Shown one piece after another: positions 8,742 through 17,610 of a DNA stretch of 59,408 nucleotides (its first letter is position 1; every line of letters starts with the position of its first letter). Made by a program: the position numbers and the translations under genes. The stretch comes from Paenibacillus ginsengihumi DSM 21568 (lineage in GTDB: Bacteria; Bacillota; Bacilli; Paenibacillales; NBRC-103111): the NCBI RefSeq assembly GCF_000380965.1, contig NZ_KB905555.1, positions 86,047-145,454 of the forward strand, read 5' to 3'. The notes beneath the pieces are model-generated. The model was not told the origin of the DNA and made no database searches. It saw nothing but the letters and a program-made list of their open reading frames with translations.

Positions 8742-10472
8742 TTGGAGACGTTAAAGCAGACGCTGCGCCGGATCGACGGCAAAGGATATAAGGCATACAA
8801 GGAAATCGCCGGGTCTTATCGAATGAAGGACGGCTCATGGCTGCACATCGACCACGTGCAGGGAGACCCTTTCGCCGCGCCGAGCCGAATTCGGGTGACA
8901 GCGTCGATGGCCGAACTGAGGTGGCCTGAAGAGTGGTACGGCGAGACGTGGAGAAGGATCGCGCTCGAGGACTTTTTGGCCCGGGAGCTGGCGGCGCGGC
9001 TTCGCGAGGAAGGCTGCCGCAGCGACGGCAGCGGCAAGAGCGGCATGATCGCCGTCGACGCGCCGGGCCAGCAGGTGCTGCCGCGAACGGCGGTCCGTGT
9101 CGATGCAGAGCGGGTCGAGCTGCGGCTCAGCGCCGGACTCCCGGCGGCGGGCCGCAGCATTCGCGGCCGGGCGGCGGAGCAGCTGCTTGCGGAGCGCATT
9201 CCCGAGCTGGAGCGGCGGGCGCTTCGCGCTTTCGATGCCGGGAAGCTGAAGGCGCAGCTGGAGCTGGCCGATCAGCAGCAGGCTATCCGGCGCTATCTTC
9301 GGGACAGCGGGTATGCCGCCTTCGTCGCCAACGGCTCGATCTTGCCGCGGGAAAGCGGCATCAGCGACCGGCCGCTCCGCGGCAAAGGGGTCGTGCCCTT
9401 CCGGTCGCCGGAATCGCTCGAGATTACCGTTCCGGTGCCGCACCGGGAGCCGCTGCGCGGCATGGGCATCAAGCAAGGCGTCACCTTGATCGTAGGCGGC
9501 GGCTACCATGGCAAAAGCACCCTGCTGAAGGCGCTGGAGCGCGGAGTCTACAATCATGCGCCGGGGGACGGCAGGGAGTATGTAATAACGGACGAATCGG
9601 CGGTCAAAATTCGCGCCGAGGACGGCCGCAGCGTGACGAAGACGGACATCTCGCCGTTCATCGGGACGCTCCCTTTCGGCCGCAGCACGTCCCGCTTCTC
9701 GACGGAGGATGCAAGCGGCAGCACGTCCCAGGCGGCGAACATCATCGAGGCGCTGGAGGTCGGCACTTCGCTGCTCTTGCTGGACGAGGATACGAGTGCA
9801 ACCAATTTTATGATCCGCGACGAACGGATGCAGCGGCTCGTCGCCAAGGAGAAGGAGCCGATCACGCCGTTCGTCGACAAGGTGCGCCAGCTGTACGAGG
9901 AGCATGGCGTGTCGACGATCCTCGTCGTCGGAGGCTCGGGCGATTATTTCGGCGCAGCCGACTGCGTCATCATGATGGACGAGTATGCCGCCCGCGACGT
10001 GACCAACGAAGCGCAATCGATCGCCAGCACATACGGCAGCGGCAGGAGCCGCGAGGGCGGCGACCGCTTCGGGACGCTGCGGCCGCGCATCGTCCTGCCG
10101 CAAAGCTTCGATCTGGCGAGAGGCGGGCGCGAGAAAGCGGAGGCGAAAGGGCTGCACACAGTGCTGCTCGGCTCCGAAGCCATCAGGCTCGACCAGGTCG
10201 AAGGTTTGGTCGATCCGAGTCAAACGCGGGCGATCGCCCAAATGATCCGGCTGCTGGCCAAATCGGGAATGGACGGCAGCATGACGCTTCGCGAGGCGCT
10301 CGACCGGTTGTACGTCCGTATCGAGAGCGGCGGCCTGGACATGGTGTCGCCGTTCGGGAAAGGCAAGCATCCCGGCGATCTGGCGCTGCCGCGCAAGCAT
10401 GAGCTGGCCGCTGCCATCAATCGGCTGCGGACGCTGAAGGTGAAGGACGAAAGCCGGGGAGGCGCACAATGA
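8742..10472 (+). CDS. ABC-class ATPase (COG3044 type)
   Basis: A 576-aa predicted ATPase of the odd ABC class COG3044, conserved but without an assigned role. The N-terminal 240 residues are family-specific (RRIDGKGYKAYKEIAGSY near residue 8). The P-loop VGGGYHGKST is near residue 250. A Walker-B LLLLDEDTSATNFM lies near 345, and the region before it (ASGSTSQAANI) takes the place of the classical LSGGQ signature. A histidine sits inside the Walker A motif. Upstream in-frame codons exist, but the TTG at 8742 has AAGGGAC about ten bases before it and reproduces the family N-terminus. The stop overlaps the next start as ATGA, indicating translational coupling to the Nudix gene. No membrane segments, so it is not a transporter by itself. 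Confidence 0.8.
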   Translation: METLKQTLRRIDGKGYKAYKEIAGSYRMKDGSWLHIDHVQGDPFAAPSRIRVTASMAELRWPEEWYGETWRRIALEDFLARELAARLREEGCRSDGSGKSGMIAVDAPGQQVLPRTAVRVDAERVELRLSAGLPAAGRSIRGRAAEQLLAERIPELERRALRAFDAGKLKAQLELADQQQAIRRYLRDSGYAAFVANGSILPRESGISDRPLRGKGVVPFRSPESLEITVPVPHREPLRGMGIKQGVTLIVGGGYHGKSTLLKALERGVYNHAPGDGREYVITDESAVKIRAEDGRSVTKTDISPFIGTLPFGRSTSRFSTEDASGSTSQAANIIEALEVGTSLLLLDEDTSATNFMIRDERMQRLVAKEKEPITPFVDKVRQLYEEHGVSTILVVGGSGDYFGAADCVIMMDEYAARDVTNEAQSIASTYGSGRSREGGDRFGTLRPRIVLPQSFDLARGGREKAEAKGLHTVLLGSEAIRLDQVEGLVDPSQTRAIAQMIRLLAKSGMDGSMTLREALDRLYVRIESGGLDMVSPFGKGKHPGDLALPRKHELAAAINRLRTLKVKDESRGGAQ

Positions 10473-11110
10473 CTGGCAAAAATCAGGAAATGCTGGATAT
10501 TTTCGATGAACGGATGCAGCGTACAGGCACAGCTTCGCGCAGCGAAGCGCATGCCCGGGGGCTGTGGCATCAGACGTTTCACTGCTGGATCGTCAGCGAC
10601 TTCCCGGAGCGGTCGCTGCTGTTCCAGGAGCGGCATCCCGGGAAGGAGACGTTTCCCGGCCGGCTCGACGTATCCTGCGCCGGGCATCTGCTGGCTGGCG
10701 AACAGGCCGCGGACGGCTTGCGGGAGCTGGAGGAGGAGCTTGGCGTAGTTGCCCGCTTCGACGAGCTGATCCCTTGCGGCATCCACCCCGAGGTGAAGCG
10801 AATCTCGGAGCGTATTACGGACCGGGAGTTCTGCCACGTCTTCCTGTACCGGTCCGAGCAGCCGCTTCTCAAGTACAGACTGCAGCCCGACGAAGTGACA
10901 GGCCTGTACCGCATCCCGCTGGCGGTCCTGCAGGCATTGATTGAAGGATCGGCCGAACCGTTCCGCGCGGAAGGCGTGGGGCCGAACCCGGAACGGGGCG
11001 GCTTGCTGCGGCCCGTGACGCGGCGCTTCCAGCCGGACGACCTGGTTCCCCACTCTCCGGAATATTACCGACACATACTGGTTCAGGCCGGCAAGCTCGC
11101 AGCGCTCTGA
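10469..11110 (+). CDS. Nudix hydrolase (isopentenyl-diphosphate-isomerase-like branch)
   Basis: A 213-aa Nudix protein that would hydrolyse a nucleoside diphosphate linked to another moiety. The Nudix box lies around residues 71-92 as GHLLAGE, six residues, then RELEEELGV. The consensus has seven residues between that Glu and REUXEE, so the box is one residue short. The REXXEE metal ligands are all present. Start and upstream stop overlap as ATGA. The substrate is unknown; coupling to the COG3044 ATPase is the only context clue. Confidence 0.75.
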   Translation: MTGKNQEMLDIFDERMQRTGTASRSEAHARGLWHQTFHCWIVSDFPERSLLFQERHPGKETFPGRLDVSCAGHLLAGEQAADGLRELEEELGVVARFDELIPCGIHPEVKRISERITDREFCHVFLYRSEQPLLKYRLQPDEVTGLYRIPLAVLQALIEGSAEPFRAEGVGPNPERGGLLRPVTRRFQPDDLVPHSPEYYRHILVQAGKLAAL

Positions 11111-11155
11111 GGCCCCGCCTGAGGCGATTAGTTGAACTATAAAGGATGATGTAAC

Positions 11156-11734
11156 GTGGAAGTTACCCATCAAATGAAGGAAATTGCCAGACACTTGGCT
11201 GAGTTGAATGGAAGCCGCCCCAGAATCTCAAGATTTTACGATGATCCTAAAGAGAGTAGGATTGATATTGCGATTTTGGACAATCAACCCAATGAACATG
11301 AAACGACTTATGCGACGATTGGCTTGAGCCATTATGATATTGGATACACGGCAGACGACAAGCCATTAAGAGTGGAGTTTATTGGGGCATGTATGGATGA
11401 ATATGTATTATTCGGAAACCTGCTTAGCACCTGTGCTTTCAATATCATAAATTCAGGCTACTCCTGTTTCCCTGGAGCCATGTATCCGAATGTAGTCAAA
11501 ATGTACTATCCTAAGCTCAATATGAAGCATGTTATGTTCGTCAGTCCATTTTTATGGGACGAAAACCTCGCTTCATTCGATTTTGAAGATAAATACGTTT
11601 CTTGGTTACAAGCTATCCCCATCTCGGAAGATGAGTATGTTTACGCGGAAAAGAACGGAAGCGAAGCATTAGAAGATTTATTGGAGGAAGCCGGAGTAGA
11701 CACGATGGATCTGAATCGGCCGTCCGTTGTATAA
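11156..11734 (+). CDS. SUFU-domain protein (possible toxin immunity protein)
   Basis: A 192-aa protein resembling bacterial Suppressor-of-fused domains (family SUFU), soluble and acidic, with ISRFYDD near residue 22, a central VEFIGACMDEY, and a late FLWDENLASFDF/VSWLQAIPISEDEY block. In bacteria the domain is known mainly from immunity proteins of polymorphic toxin systems. The start is GTG, about ten bases after AAAGGATG. The gene is visibly poorer in G+C and uses AT-ending codons far more than its neighbours, which points to acquisition. No toxin gene is adjacent, so the immunity role is inference. Confidence 0.7.
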   Translation: MEVTHQMKEIARHLAELNGSRPRISRFYDDPKESRIDIAILDNQPNEHETTYATIGLSHYDIGYTADDKPLRVEFIGACMDEYVLFGNLLSTCAFNIINSGYSCFPGAMYPNVVKMYYPKLNMKHVMFVSPFLWDENLASFDFEDKYVSWLQAIPISEDEYVYAEKNGSEALEDLLEEAGVDTMDLNRPSVV

Positions 11735-11834
11735 ACCGCCCAAGGGGCATCATCGGCATGGCGCGCCGCGGTTCCGTGCCGAATGCGAAAGCCGTAAACC
11801 TTAGCGATCGGCAACTTCATCATGAGCATGGACG

Positions 11835-11870
11835 AAGCCTTATCTTCAGCCGGAAGATAAGGCTTTTCGC
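11835..11870 (+). terminator. Strong terminator downstream of the SUFU gene
   Basis: A perfect 13-bp stem, AAGCCTTATCTTC at 11835-11847 with its complement at 11853-11865, has a 5-base loop and is followed by TTTCGCATTT. It separates the SUFU gene from the germination operon. Confidence 0.75.
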
Positions 11871-12037
11871 ATTTCCGATTGCCGTCATTCGCGGCAGGCA
11901 TTGCGAACGGATGAAAATTGAGGGAATTAATCCAGCGATGATGTGCAATCCTAAAAGGAAACGGCGACCGTCCTAAGGCGCGATTGTCGCCAGGCGTCGT
12001 CAGGCAGCGGATTACAGGGGATAAGGGGAGGACGGCG

Positions 12038-13738
12038 ATGTCTTTACGCCATTGGTTAAGCCGGATGCATCAGCCAGGCAAGCCGGCAGCGGCGCGGCCA
12101 GTTCCGAATCGGGCTATCCAGCAAAGCGAAAACGAAACCGTGACCGGCGATATGGAGCTGATGATCGATAAGGTCAAATCATTTCTCGGCGACAGCGACG
12201 ATTTCGTCATACGCCGCTTTCTGATATTCGGGCGGTATGATGCGGTATTGTTCTATTACTCCTCATTGGTCGATCAAAGGGAATTGAACACGGAAATCAT
12301 CCGCTCGCTGATGTATCTGCCCAGGCATCTGGAAGGGAAAGAGATTGACGAGGCGCGGCTGGAGGAGCTGCTGCTGAATGAGGCGCTGTTTGTCGGCGAG
12401 GCGACATCGAGCAATCAGATGAATTTGGTGCTCGAAAGGGTGACCCAGGGCAAGACCGCGATTTTGGCCCAAGGCATGGACACCGCGGTGGTCGTCGGAA
12501 CGAGGCAAATCGATAAACGGTCGATCGACCAGCCCGCGACCGAACAAGTTATCCGCGGCCCGCGCGAAGGCTTCATCGAGCATCTGGATACGAATATCTC
12601 GCTGCTTCGATACCGGCTGCAAAGCGCGGATTTTTGCGTTAAAACGTTAACGGTCGGCCGGATCACCAAGACGAGGGTTTCGTACTGCTATATCAAGGGA
12701 ATTGCGAACGACGCGCTCGTCCACGAGGTCGAAGACCGGCTGAACGCGATCGATATCGACGGGGTGCTCGATACCGGCTATGTAGAGCAGTTCATTGAAG
12801 ACAACCATTGGTCGCCGTTCCCGCAGGTGCAAAATACGGAGCGTCCCGATAAAGCGGTCGCCAACATGCTGGAAGGCCGGATCGTCATTCTGGCCGACGG
12901 CTCGCCTCTGGCCTTGATCGTGCCGACGGTATTTAACCAGTTCTACCAGGCGGCCGAAGACTATTCGGAACGCTTCCTGCTCGTCAGCTTCATTCGTCTG
13001 GCCAGGCTGGTGGCGCTCGTGTTCTCGCTCGTGACGCCGTCGCTGTATGTTTCCGTCATCTCGTTCAACCCGGAGCTTATTCCGACCGATTTCGCCGTCG
13101 CTGTAGCCGGCGGCAGAGCGGGCGTGCCGTTCCCGTCTGTGGTCGAGGTGCTGATTATGGAGATATCCATGGAAGTGCTGCGCGAGGCGACCGTGCGATT
13201 GCCGCAGCAGGTAGGCGGCGCCTTGTCGATTGTCGGCGTGCTCGTGATCGGCCAGGCAGCGGTGGCGGCCGGCTTCGTCAGCCCGATCACCGTCGTCGTT
13301 ATTGCTCTGACGACGATCGGCTCGTTCGCGACGCCGGCGTACAATGCGGCACTTGCGCTCAGACTGCTGCGCTTCCCGCTTATTCTTCTTGCCGGGATGT
13401 TCGGGTTGTACGGCGTCACGGTCGGACTGATCCTGATCGCCAACCATCTGCTGTCGCTGAAATCGTTCGGCATCCCTTACTTGAGTCCGCTCGTTCCGGG
13501 CAACTTCCAGGCGATGAAGGATACGGTGTTCCGCGCTCCGCTATGGTGGATGACCAAGCGCCCCTCGCTGCTACATACGCAGAACGATACGCGCGTCAGC
13601 AATGATGCGGTTGAAAAGATCAAGCAGCCGCCGAGCAATACGCTGGACCCGCTGATGGTTGGCAACCAAAGGGAGGAATTGTCCGATGGAATATCCCCGC
13701 CAAATAACGACGCTCCAGACGGCAGCCGTTCTCATTAG
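12038..13738 (+). CDS. GerA-family spore germination receptor subunit A
   Basis: A 566-aa A subunit of a nutrient germinant receptor. The N-terminal hydrophilic domain (to about residue 300) includes DFVIRRFLIFGRYDAVLFYY and a SPFPQVQNTERPD stretch. The C-terminal half has several membrane segments, with the family-typical PSLYVSVISFNPELIPT near residue 345 and the VPFPSVVEVLIMEI region. It acts in the spore inner membrane. An upstream in-frame ATG exists at 11984, but AAGGGGAGG lies six bases before the ATG at 12038, which I use. The gerB start lies 53 bp inside this gene's 3' end. Confidence 0.9.
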   Translation: MSLRHWLSRMHQPGKPAAARPVPNRAIQQSENETVTGDMELMIDKVKSFLGDSDDFVIRRFLIFGRYDAVLFYYSSLVDQRELNTEIIRSLMYLPRHLEGKEIDEARLEELLLNEALFVGEATSSNQMNLVLERVTQGKTAILAQGMDTAVVVGTRQIDKRSIDQPATEQVIRGPREGFIEHLDTNISLLRYRLQSADFCVKTLTVGRITKTRVSYCYIKGIANDALVHEVEDRLNAIDIDGVLDTGYVEQFIEDNHWSPFPQVQNTERPDKAVANMLEGRIVILADGSPLALIVPTVFNQFYQAAEDYSERFLLVSFIRLARLVALVFSLVTPSLYVSVISFNPELIPTDFAVAVAGGRAGVPFPSVVEVLIMEISMEVLREATVRLPQQVGGALSIVGVLVIGQAAVAAGFVSPITVVVIALTTIGSFATPAYNAALALRLLRFPLILLAGMFGLYGVTVGLILIANHLLSLKSFGIPYLSPLVPGNFQAMKDTVFRAPLWWMTKRPSLLHTQNDTRVSNDAVEKIKQPPSNTLDPLMVGNQREELSDGISPPNNDAPDGSRSH

Positions 13739-14804
13739 CACGATCATCGGCGTCGGCGTCCTTTCGCTTCCGCTGTTTGCCGTGCGCTCCGCCGACGCGG
13801 GAGCGCCGCTCGTGACGCTCATCGGGATTGCAATCGCCTTGGCCGGTTTGCTCCTTCTGGCCAAGCTGCAGTTGCGCTTCAAACGGCAATTCTTCATTAA
13901 TTACAGCGAGCAGATCATCGGCAAATGGCCCGCCCGCGCGTTCGGGGTACTCGTCATCGGCTTCTTCGCGCTGCTCACCTCGTTTACCGCGCGCGAATTC
14001 GGCGAAGTGGTCATTACTTCGGTATTGAAGCAGACGCCGCTGGAGGTTACCGTCATGGTCATGCTCATGCTGGCCGCGATCTCCACGCGCAATGACATCT
14101 CGACATTCGCCTATGTCCATCACTTTTATTTGCCGGTCCTGGTAGGACCCGTTCTGCTGATCATCGCGCTGTCTCTGAAAAATGCGGATGTCATCAATTT
14201 GCTGCCTGTGTGGGGCAATAAGCCTGGCGGCATGCTGACGGGGGCGATTACCGTTGCCGGTTTGTTTCAAGGGTCGTTTATTTTGACCACGGTTATGCCA
14301 GCCATGCGGCATCCGGATAAAGCCGTCAAGTCGATCTTCTGGGCCATCATGATCGCTGGAGGCATCTATTTATTAATCGTCATCGCCGTTGTCGCCGTAT
14401 TCGGTAACGAAGAAGTGAAAAACTTGCTTTGGCCGACCCTCGAGCTGGCCAAAACCACCTCGCTTCCGGCGAATATATTGGAGCGGCTCGACGCGGCTTT
14501 CCTGGCGGTCTGGGTAACAGCCGTGTTCACGACGCTGTTCGCCACCTATTACTTGACGGCTCATGCGCTGAGCCGGTTGCTTGGCCTGAAGGATCACCGG
14601 CTGTTCAGCTCGGCGCTGCTGCCCTTTGTCTTCGTGATGGCCATGCTGCCGCAAAATATTATGCAAATGTATCAGATCATTCAAGTTGTGCTGCGCTACG
14701 GCCTGCTGCTGACGATCGGCTATCCTCTCCTGCTGCTGATCGTTGCTGTCATCCGGAAAAAGAAGGGGAATGATCATGAGAAACCCATGGAGCCGTCGAG
14801 TTAG
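13686..14804 (+). CDS. GerB-family spore germination permease-like subunit
   Basis: A 372-aa B subunit of the germinant receptor, an amino-acid-transporter-like membrane protein with about ten hydrophobic segments (family GerAB/spore permease). The N-terminal ITTLQTAAVLISTIIGVGVL matches the family. The ATG at 13686 has GGGAGG nine bases upstream and overlaps the end of gerA. The gene in turn overlaps gerC by 29 bp, so the three are tightly coupled. Known members bind the germinant or conduct ions; the germinant here cannot be told. Confidence 0.9.
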   Translation: MEYPRQITTLQTAAVLISTIIGVGVLSLPLFAVRSADAGAPLVTLIGIAIALAGLLLLAKLQLRFKRQFFINYSEQIIGKWPARAFGVLVIGFFALLTSFTAREFGEVVITSVLKQTPLEVTVMVMLMLAAISTRNDISTFAYVHHFYLPVLVGPVLLIIALSLKNADVINLLPVWGNKPGGMLTGAITVAGLFQGSFILTTVMPAMRHPDKAVKSIFWAIMIAGGIYLLIVIAVVAVFGNEEVKNLLWPTLELAKTTSLPANILERLDAAFLAVWVTAVFTTLFATYYLTAHALSRLLGLKDHRLFSSALLPFVFVMAMLPQNIMQMYQIIQVVLRYGLLLTIGYPLLLLIVAVIRKKKGNDHEKPMEPSS

Positions 14805-16005
14805 CTTGCTGCTTATGATGACGCTCCTCGTTCCGCTCGTCACCGGGTGCTGGGACCGGCTGGAGATCGAGGAACGAGCCGTCGTGCTCGGCATCGGCAT
14901 CGATGTGCCCGAGGCGGGGACATTTGAGGAAAATCAAGTGACTCATAGGAGCGATATTCCGCTGAAAAAGTCAAAACGAGTGCATCTTACCGCACAAATC
15001 GCGGTGCCGGGCCGCATTCCGCTCGGTCCGGGAGAGGGCGGCGGAGGCGGCGGGGGCGGCGGCATGCAAACGGTCTGGGTCGTCGAAGCGGACGGGCACA
15101 CGATCGAGGATGCGATGAACAATATGCAGCAGCGCGTCTCGTCGCCGCTATTTTTCGGCCACTTGCGCGTGATTGTCATTTCCGAGGAATATGCGAGGCG
15201 AGGCGTGCAAAATTTGAACGATTATTTCCACCGCAATCCGGAAGTCCGCCGCATGAACTGGCTGCTCGTGTCCAAAAATTCCGCCCGCGAGCTAATGAAG
15301 GTTTCGCCGAAGCTTGAACGGGTCCCCAGTCTATATTTAATGACATCGCTGGATCAGGCAGTGAAGATGGGCAAGCTTCCGAATCTGTTTCTCGGCTACT
15401 TCTGGAGCTCCGTTGCGGCCAAGGGGAGAGAGGGAACGCTGCCGTATGTGGAACTGCAGGATTCGGGGACGCTCGAAATCCGCGGGCTCGCTCTGTTTCG
15501 CGGGGATCAGATGGTCGGTGCGACGCTGCCCATCGAGATCCTGTCGTATTTGGGCATTGAAGGCGTCAATCAAGGCGGCGGGCTTGTCTTCTCCCAGGTG
15601 CCGGACGTAGAGGACGAAGAAGTCATTTTTTCCAGCTCCTCGCGGCATTCGAAAATCAAAGTGAAGATCAAGAACGGGATTCCGCACGCAACGATCCGCG
15701 TCTATATGGAAGGCAACCTGATGGAGAAGTCCAGCGACCGGTTCCGCCTGAACAGCGAAATGATCTTGAGCATTGAGAAGCAATTGCAGGAAAATGCGAA
15801 GAAAGGCTATGTAAGGCTGCTCCAAAAAACGCAGAAGTACGGTTCGGATATATTCGGTTTCGGCGAATATGTGAGGGCTTTCGAGCCGAGATATTGGAAC
15901 CGCGAAATCAGGACATTGGAAAATTGGCAAAAAATGTATCGCAAAATGACGTTTGACATCTTTGTCGATATCAATATTCGGCGGATCGGCATGAAAGGGC
16001 GTTAA
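14776..16005 (+). CDS. GerC-family germination lipoprotein
   Basis: A 409-aa C subunit of the receptor. A signal peptide ends in the lipobox LVTGC (Cys near residue 25), so it should be lipid-anchored. WDRLEIEERA follows, as is usual for Ger(x)C proteins. Three ATG codons compete; the one at 14776 has AAGGGGA at six bases and is preferred. A run of eight glycines lies near residue 92, encoded by GGC/GGG/GGA codons, in a region that is usually a short loop and is probably free to vary in length. It completes the gerA-B-C operon. Confidence 0.9.
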   Translation: MRNPWSRRVSLLLMMTLLVPLVTGCWDRLEIEERAVVLGIGIDVPEAGTFEENQVTHRSDIPLKKSKRVHLTAQIAVPGRIPLGPGEGGGGGGGGGMQTVWVVEADGHTIEDAMNNMQQRVSSPLFFGHLRVIVISEEYARRGVQNLNDYFHRNPEVRRMNWLLVSKNSARELMKVSPKLERVPSLYLMTSLDQAVKMGKLPNLFLGYFWSSVAAKGREGTLPYVELQDSGTLEIRGLALFRGDQMVGATLPIEILSYLGIEGVNQGGGLVFSQVPDVEDEEVIFSSSSRHSKIKVKIKNGIPHATIRVYMEGNLMEKSSDRFRLNSEMILSIEKQLQENAKKGYVRLLQKTQKYGSDIFGFGEYVRAFEPRYWNREIRTLENWQKMYRKMTFDIFVDINIRRIGMKGR

Positions 16006-16070
16006 GGAGGAAAGAAGACCGCCGCATGGGATGAAGTGTGCAACATTCAGCAAGAAACAAGGATGCGCCG

Positions 16071-16101
16071 GGTCCGCAAGGCGACCTGCGTTTTGCGGAC
16101 C
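16071..16101 (+). other. Intercistronic hairpin between gerC and the small membrane gene
   Basis: GGTCCGCAA at 16071-16079 pairs with TTGCGGACC at 16093-16101. No T-run follows, so it is more likely an RNA processing or stability element than a full terminator. Confidence 0.4.
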
Positions 16102-16128
16102 TGCCATCCAATGAGGGGATGACTAGCG

Positions 16129-16335
16129 ATGAATATAGGCAATTATATCGGCTATTATCAGTACATTCTCTTCTTGTTCCTCTTATGCGGAGCGGTTTTG
16201 CTGCGGCTTGATGCCAAGGTGTACAACAAAGAACAGCATATGAAGAAGGAATATACGGTAGCCACCGTCCTCGGCTGGACGCATGTAGGAATCGGCGCGA
16301 TCATCCTGCTCGCCGTTATGCTTCGCCTTGTTTAG
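16129..16335 (+). CDS. Small two-helix membrane protein in the germination operon
   Basis: A 68-aa protein with two membrane helices (residues about 9-27 and 44-66) separated by a short charged loop (RLDAKVYNKEQHMKKE). It resembles the small CLC_0170-type proteins, but I am not sure of that family. It sits 123 bp after gerC, behind GAGGGGATG, and may be an accessory part of the receptor locus, as small D-type subunits are elsewhere. Its last codons overlap the end of the convergent exonuclease gene by four bases. Confidence 0.6.
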   Translation: MNIGNYIGYYQYILFLFLLCGAVLLRLDAKVYNKEQHMKKEYTVATVLGWTHVGIGAIILLAVMLRLV

Positions 16336-16994
16336 GAGACAGACGAATCGAACAGGCCGGCCAATTTCTCGAACGGGTTATGGGAAGAGCTTCCCGTCGA
16401 GTATACGAGCTCTGTGGAATAGCGCAGCTCGTCGTGAATGTCGTTCTCCTCGAGCTTGAAATCGGAGAAACGGCTGATGAGCACGCGAGCCGTATTATGG
16501 GCATCGTCCAACGCGCGGTGCGGCGAGCCTTCGAAAGCAAGCTCAAGCTGCTCGAGCGCCCGCTGCAGACCGATTTGCCGGTACGTGTCTCCTTCGGCGA
16601 CCAGCTTGGAGTACATTTGCTGCAGGTCGTTATAGTTCTTGATCCAATCGATCGGCGTCTCCTGCTCGCGGCATTGCTTGAGCAGCTGCCATTTGTCGTC
16701 AGGCCCCCAGGAGCACAAGTAATAGGAGCCGCCGCCAAGCCACTCCTTCCACGCGTTCAAAGCGTCTCTAAAGGCCGGCGCCCGTTCGACGTCCGCCTGC
16801 ACGATGCCGGTGAATTCGGTCGTATGCTTGCTGAGCACCGGCTGCTTGGTCGGGCGAACGAAGGTCTGGAATTTGTCCGTCACGGAAGGGCTCCCGCCTG
16901 CGACTTCGACTTTGACCGCGCCGATCTCGATGACTTCCGCCAGATGCTGGTGCTTCCGCTGTACGGTCATTTCCAGATCGAATACGATGATCAT
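16332..16994 (-). CDS. kapD: DEDDh 3'-5' exonuclease, KapD-like
   Basis: A 220-aa exonuclease of the DnaQ/KapD fold. The three motifs are present: FDLEMT at residues 5-10 with Asp and Glu, a central WGPDD with Asp, and HRALDDAHNTARV with His and Asp (DEDDh type). In Bacillus, KapD inhibits entry into the KinA phosphorelay of sporulation, so the germination operon next door is suggestive. An upstream ATG is possible, but AAAGG fits the ATG at 16994 with nine bases spacing. The gene ends convergently with the small membrane gene, overlapping four bases. Confidence 0.8.
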   Translation of the reverse strand: MIIVFDLEMTVQRKHQHLAEVIEIGAVKVEVAGGSPSVTDKFQTFVRPTKQPVLSKHTTEFTGIVQADVERAPAFRDALNAWKEWLGGGSYYLCSWGPDDKWQLLKQCREQETPIDWIKNYNDLQQMYSKLVAEGDTYRQIGLQRALEQLELAFEGSPHRALDDAHNTARVLISRFSDFKLEENDIHDELRYSTELVYSTGSSSHNPFEKLAGLFDSSVS

Positions 16995-17110
16995 CAGGGT
17001 CATCCTTTCCAAGTGCAAATCTATTTCTCTCTATCATATCATGAATGGGCGCCAAAAGCTTGTCTTAAAACGGATGCTCGCCCAAAAATGCGAGGCGATC
17101 ACTTTTAGCG

Positions 17111-17194
17111 CCGCAGGTGACAACCGATGACAAAGGAGTCGCTCGTCATAGGCCTCTATCTCGAACATTGCATGACGAAGCACCCGCTCGTCAT
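17111..17194 (+). repeat. R1 bipartite hairpin repeat, copy 1
   Basis: The conserved half reads CCGCAGGTGACAACCGATGA, then a loop, then TCGTCATAGG, ending in the linker CCTCTATC. A second hairpin, ATGACGA at 17172-17178 with TCGTCAT at 17188-17194, follows directly. The variable stem upstream may be GGCGCCAAAAG (from about 17046) with CTTTTAGCGCC before 17113. Positions are those of the recognisable core. Confidence 0.7.
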
Positions 17195-17281
17195 ATGCAT
17201 CTAGCAGAACATATATTCCTGACAGCTTTTTGTCAGAAGATTATGGTAAATTTAAGTAAACCGGGATGGAGGAATATACCT

Positions 17282-17398
17282 ATGAAAATCGACAGTAACA
17301 AAATCGTCATCGACGTCAGAAAAATTATCGAGCAATTGGACATGCCCGCTGCCATCGAGTTCCTGATCGGTAAAGGGAAGGACGATTCGGACCGGTAA
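17282..17398 (+). CDS. Small hypothetical protein, 38 aa
   Basis: A short open frame of 38 codons, MKIDSNKIVIDVRKII at its start, with a clear ribosome site GGAGG nine bases before the ATG. It is charged and has no membrane segment. The strong ribosome site and typical codons are the only support. It lies between R1 copy 1 and the helicase gene. Confidence 0.4.
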   Translation: MKIDSNKIVIDVRKIIEQLDMPAAIEFLIGKGKDDSDR

Positions 17399-17610
17399 AC
17401 CGGAGGCGGCCATGCGGGCAGCGCAGGCGGCTCGGCTTCGACCGCGGAGCTCGCTGTACGGGGGACGCTTCGTTTGGTATAATGAATCAATTCCTTAAGC
17501 ATGGCAAAAAAGTCCAGGCTCGGGCAAAGCGAGGAGGCAGGCTCTCCATAAGCTGCCGCCCGGCCTGGGAAATGGGAATCAGAAGTATATCGTAGAAAAG
17601 AGGATATTCC

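Noticed and set aside
11758-11976. A 72-codon frame after the SUFU gene
   Set aside because: It spans the perfect terminator stem and has no ribosome site.
15043-15063. The GGC/GGG run in gerC as a phase-variation tract
   Set aside because: The run is codon-based (eight Gly codons mixing GGC, GGA and GGG), not a homopolymer, so slippage would change length by whole codons at most and not switch the frame easily.
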